DNA of 7,683 bases from an uncultured Prevotellaceae bacterium (GTDB lineage: Bacteria; Bacteroidota; Bacteroidia; Bacteroidales; Bacteroidaceae). The stretch spans positions 1 to 7,683 of the forward strand of contig CADCQC010000061.1 in NCBI GenBank assembly GCA_902803455.1. Direction: 5' to 3'. The notes below the pieces were generated by a model. It was not told the origin of the DNA. It worked only from the letters and a program-made list of their open reading frames with translations, and did no database searches. The position numbers and the translations under genes are program-made. Positions 1-4,835 of the stretch are shown piece after piece (the stretch's first letter is position 1; the number at the start of each line of letters is the position of its first letter).

Positions 1-894
1 CGACTCCTCCGTCTCGTCTTTCAGCGTGATGGCCTTGTTCATCGGCAGACCGCAAAGTTGGCACAGCAGCATCTTCGACAGAGTCAGGTTGTCATCCACT
101 TTCAGCTTGTTCATCTCTGCCTCATTCACACGTACCCCGATGTTCAGACCGTCAGCCTGTGTGGCCAAGCCCTCTTTGATCAACTTCTGCACATCCTCTT
201 CGAGTTTTTTCACCAAGGTGTAAAAACTCTCTGCCAGACGTTGCTTATGGCGCAGCGATACCACCAGCCAATAGGCGGCGTCGATTTCATAAAGGGTGTT
301 TTGCAACATCAGGTCGTAGGTGTTGTCGGCCATGTCAACACCAATGTCGGCCATCTTGTTGAGGGCTGTGATGCTGCCACCCATATACACTGGTTGACTG
401 ATAATCACAGAACCGGCAAACATATTGCGGTTGTTGGTGCGGAATGCCTCGCGGATCGTGTTGCCCAACTCATTACCCATGGCCATCAGTGAGGGAGACA
501 TCCCTTCCAACTGTTTTTGCAATGCTTGAGCCTGCTGGGGGGTGAAAAGACCTTGTTGCACCCAACTTGTCATCAGTTCGGTGATCTTAGGCGAGGCTTT
601 GGTCATCGCATTCGTGCCGAGATTGTTGAGTGCCGTCTTCTGGTCTTCACTGAGAATGGAGACCTCCCTGCTCATCAACTCATAACCTGCCACGGCATCT
701 ACACGAGGCAGATATTTGGTGCGGGCAGACTGTCGGTTGTCGGAAGCAACATCTTTCTGTAGCTTGGCCACTTGAATCTGTTTGTTGTTTTCAAGCGCTA
801 ATTGGCGGCAGTCTTCCAGCGAGAGTACCTCTTGAGCAAAAAGGTTGAGAGAGGCTATTGTGGCAAGAAAAAAAACCGTGAATTGTTTTTTCAT
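1..894 (-). CDS. TolC-family outer-membrane efflux protein (partial, N-terminal 298 aa)
   Basis: Reading leftward from the ATG at 894-892, the frame is open to the window edge, so the C-terminal third or more is missing (family members are usually 430-500 aa). Residues 1-20 form a Sec signal peptide ending ASLNLFA before QE. The mature protein begins LSLEDCRQLALENNKQI, the usual start of an OEP/TolC repeat. A long coiled-coil-like helix follows (about 27-60), then the SVIISQPVYMGG segment (162-173) matching the 'QPLFxGG' strand of this family, further helices (175-265), and LCQLCGLPMN (277-286), which matches the typical conserved motif closing the first repeat. TolC proteins trimerise into an outer-membrane barrel plus periplasmic tunnel for tripartite efflux or type I secretion. 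A membrane-fusion protein and RND or ABC pump often lie downstream, here outside the window. Residues about 77-155 form an unusual Gln-rich insertion. The family is confident; the substrate is unknown. Confidence 0.9.
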   Translation of the reverse strand, partial: MKKQFTVFFLATIASLNLFAQEVLSLEDCRQLALENNKQIQVAKLQKDVASDNRQSARTKYLPRVDAVAGYELMSREVSILSEDQKTALNNLGTNAMTKASPKITELMTSWVQQGLFTPQQAQALQKQLEGMSPSLMAMGNELGNTIREAFRTNNRNMFAGSVIISQPVYMGGSITALNKMADIGVDMADNTYDLMLQNTLYEIDAAYWLVVSLRHKQRLAESFYTLVKKLEEDVQKLIKEGLATQADGLNIGVRVNEAEMNKLKVDDNLTLSKMLLCQLCGLPMNKAITLKDETEES

Positions 895-922
895 GTTTAT
901 GTTGGCTTTTACTAATTTAACG

Positions 923-953
923 CAAAATTAGATGTTTTATTTTGATGCACAAA
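923..953 (-). promoter_or_regulatory. Bacteroidetes-type promoter for the TolC-family gene
   Basis: On the minus strand, TTTG (953-950) is followed after 19 nt by TAATTTTG (930-923). This is an exact match to the Bacteroidetes housekeeping promoter pattern of a -33 TTTG and a -7 TAnnTTTG. Transcription would begin around 915-918, leaving a leader of about 20 nt before the ATG at 894. No Shine-Dalgarno sequence is visible, as is normal for this phylum. The assignment rests on motif match and spacing only. Confidence 0.65.
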
Positions 954-986
954 GTATTCGTGGTTAATAATGTTTTTCTTTAACCG

Positions 987-998
987 ATTATTAATAAT
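987..998. promoter_or_regulatory. 12-bp perfect palindrome, candidate operator
   Basis: ATTATTAATAAT is a perfect inverted repeat. Just to its left, GGTTAA (962-967) and TTAACC (980-985) form a second, separated 6-bp inverted repeat. Both lie between the tolC promoter and the putative cyd promoter, with the palindrome centre about 55 nt upstream of the inferred cyd start site, where an activator could bind. The region is very A/T-rich, so a chance palindrome is quite possible. No known operator consensus is recognised. Confidence 0.25.
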
Positions 999-1034
999 TT
1001 TATCTAAAAAAGAACACCTTTTTGTTTTTTTTTA

Positions 1035-1042
1035 TATATTTG
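1035..1042 (+). promoter_or_regulatory. Probable -7 element for the DUF4492-cydA-cydB cluster
   Basis: TATATTTG matches the Bacteroidetes -7 consensus TAnnTTTG and lies 39 nt upstream of the ATG at 1082, after a long T-tract. No TTTG occurs at the usual 19-21 nt upstream distance; the nearest (1021-1024) is only 10 nt away. The promoter may therefore be weak or activator-dependent, which would suit an oxygen-responsive oxidase operon. That regulatory reading is inference. Confidence 0.45.
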
Positions 1043-1081
1043 CGAATTAGAACGATAACAATAGCCTTTACGCATCCGACT

Positions 1082-1306
1082 ATGAGAAAAAATCATTTCT
1101 TTTATCGAGTTTTTGACCTATATTATGATGGCTTCCGCCACATGACATTGGGACGCACCTTGTGGGCTATTATTCTCATCAAACTATTCATCATTTTTGT
1201 CGTCTTGAAATTGTTTTTCTTTCCCAATTTCCTCAAACACCATGCGGAAGAGGGCAACGAGGCACAATATGTCGGTGAGCAAATGGTGGAGAGAGGGCAA
1301 CCATAA
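1082..1306 (+). CDS. DUF4492-like small membrane protein, putative cytochrome bd accessory subunit
   Basis: The product is 74 residues long. It has a basic, aromatic N terminus (MRKNHFFYRVFDLYYDGFRH), one hydrophobic span at about 27-50 (WAIILIKLFIIFVVLKLFFF) and a short acidic tail (52-74). The positive-inside pattern puts the N terminus in the cytoplasm. The frame is open upstream to 1022, but that would start before the likely -7 element (1035-1042), so the ATG at 1082 is preferred. Small DUF4492 proteins are found next to cydA in Bacteroidetes, and this one fits in size, sequence character and position. It stops 26 nt before cydA. By analogy with the one-span CydX/CydY-type subunits of other bd oxidases, it may stabilise the complex. 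The analogy is inference: E. coli CydX is about half this length and is encoded after cydB. Confidence 0.8.
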   Translation: MRKNHFFYRVFDLYYDGFRHMTLGRTLWAIILIKLFIIFVVLKLFFFPNFLKHHAEEGNEAQYVGEQMVERGQP

Positions 1307-1332
1307 ACTAAAAACAATCAATACCTAATATT

Positions 1333-2916
1333 ATGCAACATCTATTAATGAACATCGACGGGGCGATGGTAGACTGGGCAAGGGCGCAGTTTGCTCTCAC
1401 CGCCATCTACCACTGGTTATTCGTGCCGCTTACATTGGGCCTGGCACTGATCATGGGAATCATGGAGACAATCTACTACCGGACAAAGAAAGGTTTTTGG
1501 AAAGATACGGCAAAATTCTGGCAAAAACTTTTCGGTATCAACTTTGCCATGGGTGTGGCCACTGGCATCATTCTCGAATTTGAGTTCGGCACCAACTGGA
1601 GCAATTATTCCTGGTTTGTAGGTGATATCTTCGGAGCACCCCTCGCCATCGAGGGAATCGTGGCCTTCTTTATGGAGTCGACATTTGTCGCTGTGATGTT
1701 TTTCGGATGGAAAAAGGTGTCGGCGGGATTCCATCTTGCATCCACTTGGCTCACAGGATTAGGTGCGACGATCTCTGCCTGGTGGATCCTGGTGGCCAAC
1801 TCCTGGATGCAATACCCCGTGGGATGTGAGTTCAATCCCGAAACGATGCGTAATGAGATGGTGTCTTTTGCCGATGTCGCCTTCTCACCTTTCGCTGTCG
1901 ATAAATTTTGCCATACAGTCACTTCTTCTTGGATTATCGGAGCTCTTTTTGTCGTGGCTGTCAGTGCTTGGTATCTGCTGAAAAAGCGGGAGCGTCAACT
2001 GGCGGTTGAAAGCGTCAAGGTGGCCAGCGTGGTGGGACTCGTGGCCTCGCTTCTGGCAGCCTTCACCGGTGACCATTCTGCCTATACGGTCGCCAAGGTG
2101 CAACCGATGAAATTGGCTGCCATGGAAGCACTTTATGAGGGTGGTGAAGATCAGGGACTGACCATCATCTCGCTCGTCAATCCTTTCAGACAGCCCAACT
2201 ATACGGAGGAAAAGGAACCGCCACTGCGAATCGCTGTACCGTATGCCCTGTCGTTCATGGCTACACACGACATCCATGGGTATGTGCCTGGTGTCAACAA
2301 CCTCATCAAGGGTGGATTTGTCAATGCTGCTGGCGAGACAGAATTGTCGCTGGATGAGAAGATTGAGAGAGGAAAAATGGCCATCACCGCCCTGGGCATC
2401 TACAGGAAAGTGAAGTCGGAGGTGAAAGGAACGCCTACAGAAGAACAGCATGCTGTGCTGACGGAAAAAGCTGCCTTCCTCAAGGATAATATGAAGTATT
2501 TCGGATATGGATATATCAAGGAGGCTGATGAGACCGTACCATTTATTCCCTTGTGCTTCTATACATTCCGTATCATGGTTGGACTGGGATGCCTCTTTAT
2601 CCTTTTCTTTGCCATCACCGTGTTCCTGATTTTCAAAAAAGATATCACCAACGGAAAATGGTGGATGTGGACCTCTCTGGCGCTCCTGCCTATGGGCTAT
2701 GTGGCTAGTGAGGCAGGATGGCTGGTGGCTGAGTTTGGGCGGCAGCCGTGGACCATACAAGATATGATGCCTACATGGATCGGTGTGAGCAATTTGTCCT
2801 CTAATGCCGTGATGCTCACCTTCTTTATCTTCCTCGTGATGTTCACCACACTGCTCGCTGTCGAGATCAATATCCTCTGCAAGCAGATAAAGAAAGGACC
2901 CGAGTACAGCAAATAA
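1333..2916 (+). CDS. cydA: Cytochrome bd ubiquinol/menaquinol oxidase subunit I
   Basis: This 527-aa multi-span inner-membrane protein is full length for CydA (E. coli about 522). It binds all three haems and oxidises quinol, passing electrons to O2. Conserved residues can be placed by motif: H27 in AIYHWLF (E. coli H19, haem b595), E107 and E115 in GAPLAIEG and FFMEST (E99, E107), H194 in KFCHTV (H186, haem b558), K260 and E265 in QPMKLAAMEA (K252, E257, quinol site), M415 in FRIMVGLG (M393, haem b558) and E467 in AEFGRQPW (E445). The hydrophilic region between about 266 and 400 is the periplasmic Q-loop, about as long as in the E. coli-type enzyme. All catalytic positions appear intact. The gene follows the small DUF4492-like gene by 26 nt and precedes cydB by 27 nt. 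The leader is A/T-rich without a Shine-Dalgarno sequence. In Bacteroidales the donor is expected to be menaquinol. cydC and cydD assembly genes are not in the window. Confidence 0.97.
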   Translation: MQHLLMNIDGAMVDWARAQFALTAIYHWLFVPLTLGLALIMGIMETIYYRTKKGFWKDTAKFWQKLFGINFAMGVATGIILEFEFGTNWSNYSWFVGDIFGAPLAIEGIVAFFMESTFVAVMFFGWKKVSAGFHLASTWLTGLGATISAWWILVANSWMQYPVGCEFNPETMRNEMVSFADVAFSPFAVDKFCHTVTSSWIIGALFVVAVSAWYLLKKRERQLAVESVKVASVVGLVASLLAAFTGDHSAYTVAKVQPMKLAAMEALYEGGEDQGLTIISLVNPFRQPNYTEEKEPPLRIAVPYALSFMATHDIHGYVPGVNNLIKGGFVNAAGETELSLDEKIERGKMAITALGIYRKVKSEVKGTPTEEQHAVLTEKAAFLKDNMKYFGYGYIKEADETVPFIPLCFYTFRIMVGLGCLFILFFAITVFLIFKKDITNGKWWMWTSLALLPMGYVASEAGWLVAEFGRQPWTIQDMMPTWIGVSNLSSNAVMLTFFIFLVMFTTLLAVEINILCKQIKKGPEYSK

Positions 2917-2943
2917 ATCCGTAACTTTAAAACGACAATTACT

Positions 2944-4089
2944 ATGACATACGAGTTGATGCAACAATATTGGTGGTTCCTGGTGTCGCTGCTGGGAGCG
3001 CTGCTGGTGTTCCTGATGTTTGTGCAGGGAGCCAATTCGATGATCTTCAGTCTCAGTTCTGATGAGATGGAAAAGAAGATGATCATCAATTCTACCGGAC
3101 GGAAATGGGAATTCACCTTCACAACCCTTGTTACTTTTGGAGGTGCTTTCTTCGCTTCTTTCCCGCTGTTCTACAGTACCAGTTTCGGAGGGGCTTATTG
3201 GTTGTGGATGATCATCCTGTTCTCTTTCGTGCTGCAAGCCATCAGTTATGAATTTCAAAATAAGTTGGGCAATATCTTCGGCCCGACACTTTTCCAGTGG
3301 TTCCTCGTGATCAACGGCATCCTGGGACCATTGCTCCTTGGCGGCGCTGTGGCGACTTTTTTCAACGGTTCCAATTTCGTGGTCGACAAGATGAATATCA
3401 CCAATAGCATTCAGCCGGTGATCAGCCAATGGGCTAATGCAAGCAATGGTCTCGATGCGCTGCTCGACCCCTGGAACCTCATCTTCGGATTGTCTGTCTT
3501 TTTCCTCGCTCGTGTGCTGGGTATCCTTTACATTGTTAATAATGTGGATGACGACAACATCAGGACCAGATGCCGGAAAAGACTGATAACGGCAGCCGCC
3601 GTCTTCCTCTTGCTGTTTTTGACCTTCCTGGTGAGGACGCTTGTGAAGGATGGATATGCCTGCGATCCAGCCACTGGTGCCATCTTCATGCAACCGATGA
3701 AATATCTTCATAACCTGCTTGATATGTGGTATGTCACCGTGGTGCTGCTCATAGGTGTGGTGCTGCTTCTCTATGCGCTTTGGCGCACCATCACCGATAA
3801 AGATTATGTGACCGGCATCTGGCCTGGTGGCATCGGAGTCGTACTCGTTGTCTTGTGCCTGTTGCTTTGCGCAGGCTGGAACAATACGGCGTATTATCCT
3901 TCAAATGTCGATCTGCAGAGCAGTCTCACGTTGGCCAACAGCTGCAGCAGCGAGTTCACCCTTAGGACAATGACCTATGTGAGTTTCCTTATTCCTTTTG
4001 TCTTGGCTTATATCGTATACGCCTGGTGGTCGATCGACAAGAAGAAAATCGACCGTGAGGATATTGAGAGCGACGATCATGTCTATTAA
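2944..4089 (+). CDS. cydB: Cytochrome bd quinol oxidase subunit II
   Basis: This 381-aa protein has about eight or nine membrane spans and is the size of E. coli CydB (379). It forms a pseudosymmetric heterodimer with CydA and in E. coli helps supply protons. Similarity runs end to end: YWWFLVSLLGALL at the start, MIINSTGRKWE (46-56), TFGGAFFASFPLFY (64-77), SLTLANSCSSEFTLRTMTY in the late spans, and a C-terminal REDIESDDHVY like E. coli KEDIE...HSLY. Some acidic positions differ. The E. coli DGFDMG motif reads QGANSM (28-33), so D29 becomes N31; D58 becomes E56 after the conserved W55; D105 becomes E103 in SYEFQNK. The comparison uses the E. coli sequence from memory. The gene is 27 nt after cydA and is probably translated from the same transcript. 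No frameshift or truncation is seen. Confidence 0.96.
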   Translation: MTYELMQQYWWFLVSLLGALLVFLMFVQGANSMIFSLSSDEMEKKMIINSTGRKWEFTFTTLVTFGGAFFASFPLFYSTSFGGAYWLWMIILFSFVLQAISYEFQNKLGNIFGPTLFQWFLVINGILGPLLLGGAVATFFNGSNFVVDKMNITNSIQPVISQWANASNGLDALLDPWNLIFGLSVFFLARVLGILYIVNNVDDDNIRTRCRKRLITAAAVFLLLFLTFLVRTLVKDGYACDPATGAIFMQPMKYLHNLLDMWYVTVVLLIGVVLLLYALWRTITDKDYVTGIWPGGIGVVLVVLCLLLCAGWNNTAYYPSNVDLQSSLTLANSCSSEFTLRTMTYVSFLIPFVLAYIVYAWWSIDKKKIDREDIESDDHVY

Positions 4090-4108
4090 CCAACATTCAT
4101 TGACAAAC

Positions 4109-4801
4109 ATGAAAAGATATCTGCTCTTGGTCATCTGTTTGCTTGGCTTTTCTTATGGGGTGATGGCACAAGTGCCGGCCGACACCTCGAGACGGGAGGT
4201 CATGCTGGAGACAAACATGGGGAATATCCGCATCGCATTGGCTAATGAGACACCTTTACATCGTGATAATTTTATCCGTCTCGTGGAGGAACATGCCTAC
4301 GACAGCCTTCTCTTTCACCGGGTCATCAAGGGATTCATGATCCAGGGTGGCGACATGGCCTCTCGAAATGCCAAGAAAGGACAACTCCTTGGCGGATCTA
4401 AGGAGAAATACTCAGTGCCGGCAGAGATCAGGTTCCCGCAACTGTTTCATAAAAGGGGAGCGGTGGCGGCTGCTAGAGAACCCGACAGGGTGAATCCAAA
4501 ACGGAATTCCTCTTCCTCGCAGTTCTATATCGTCTATGGATGGGATATGAACAAGGAGGAGGTGAAGCACTATGCTCATGTGCTGGACTCTGCTTCAAGA
4601 GGCAGATTCGTCATGACACCTGAAGTGAGAGCTACCTATGAGCAGGTAGGGGGAACACCACATCTCGACGGGAAATACACTGTCTTTGGAGAGGTGGTCG
4701 AGGGAATGGATGTCGTAGACCGTATTCAACAGGTGGCGACAGATGACGCAGACCGGCCCATAGAGGATGTGAGGATTGTCAAGGCATATGTGGTCAGATG
4801 A
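4109..4801 (+). CDS. Secreted cyclophilin-type peptidyl-prolyl cis-trans isomerase
   Basis: The product is 230 residues, with a signal peptide at 1-20 (ending GFSYGVMA before QVPAD), so it acts in the periplasm or outside. There is no lipobox Cys. The cyclophilin fold covers about 28-230: VMLETNMGNIRIAL opens it, FHRVIKGFMIQGGD (69-82) holds catalytic R71 with F76 and Q79, SSSSQFYIVYG (134-144) is the central strand, and HLDGKYTVFGEVVEGMDVV (185-203) is the C-terminal motif. At the CypA Trp121 position there is H185, as commonly in bacterial cyclophilins, which usually means low cyclosporin sensitivity. Residues about 146-182 form a charged insertion with several helical-looking turns. The enzyme interconverts cis and trans proline bonds in exported proteins. 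An upstream in-frame ATG at 4079 overlaps cydB; 4109 is chosen because it gives a proper signal peptide. The 19-nt gap after cydB suggests cotranscription. Confidence 0.93.
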   Translation: MKRYLLLVICLLGFSYGVMAQVPADTSRREVMLETNMGNIRIALANETPLHRDNFIRLVEEHAYDSLLFHRVIKGFMIQGGDMASRNAKKGQLLGGSKEKYSVPAEIRFPQLFHKRGAVAAAREPDRVNPKRNSSSSQFYIVYGWDMNKEEVKHYAHVLDSASRGRFVMTPEVRATYEQVGGTPHLDGKYTVFGEVVEGMDVVDRIQQVATDDADRPIEDVRIVKAYVVR

Positions 4802-4835
4802 TACCATTGCCATTTTTATTACTTTTATGAATCTT

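Noticed and set aside
58..762. Plus-strand open frames at 58-492 and 517-762.
   Set aside because: They are antisense to the TolC-family gene, whose 298 residues read with signal peptide and family motifs on the minus strand.
1022..1081. Upstream start for the small DUF4492-like protein.
   Set aside because: The extension would include the likely -7 promoter element (1035-1042) and adds a segment out of keeping with the family. The ATG at 1082 gives a normal N terminus.
1885..3711. A 608-codon open frame on the minus strand across cydA and cydB.
   Set aside because: It is antisense to two full-length, highly conserved genes, has a His/Glu/Gln/Ser-rich composition typical of antisense translation, crosses the cydA-cydB gap, and shows no recognisable domain.
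3998..4108. Upstream starts (3998, 4079) for the isomerase, overlapping the end of cydB.
   Set aside because: Only the ATG at 4109 places a clean Sec signal peptide at the N terminus; the upstream residues are polar and basic, a product of reading cydB in another frame.
4776..4835. Longer start for the hydrolase at 4776, overlapping the isomerase gene.
   Set aside because: It would bury the signal peptide behind 20 extra residues. Starts at 4827 or 4836 are both acceptable; 4836 gives the most typical signal peptide.
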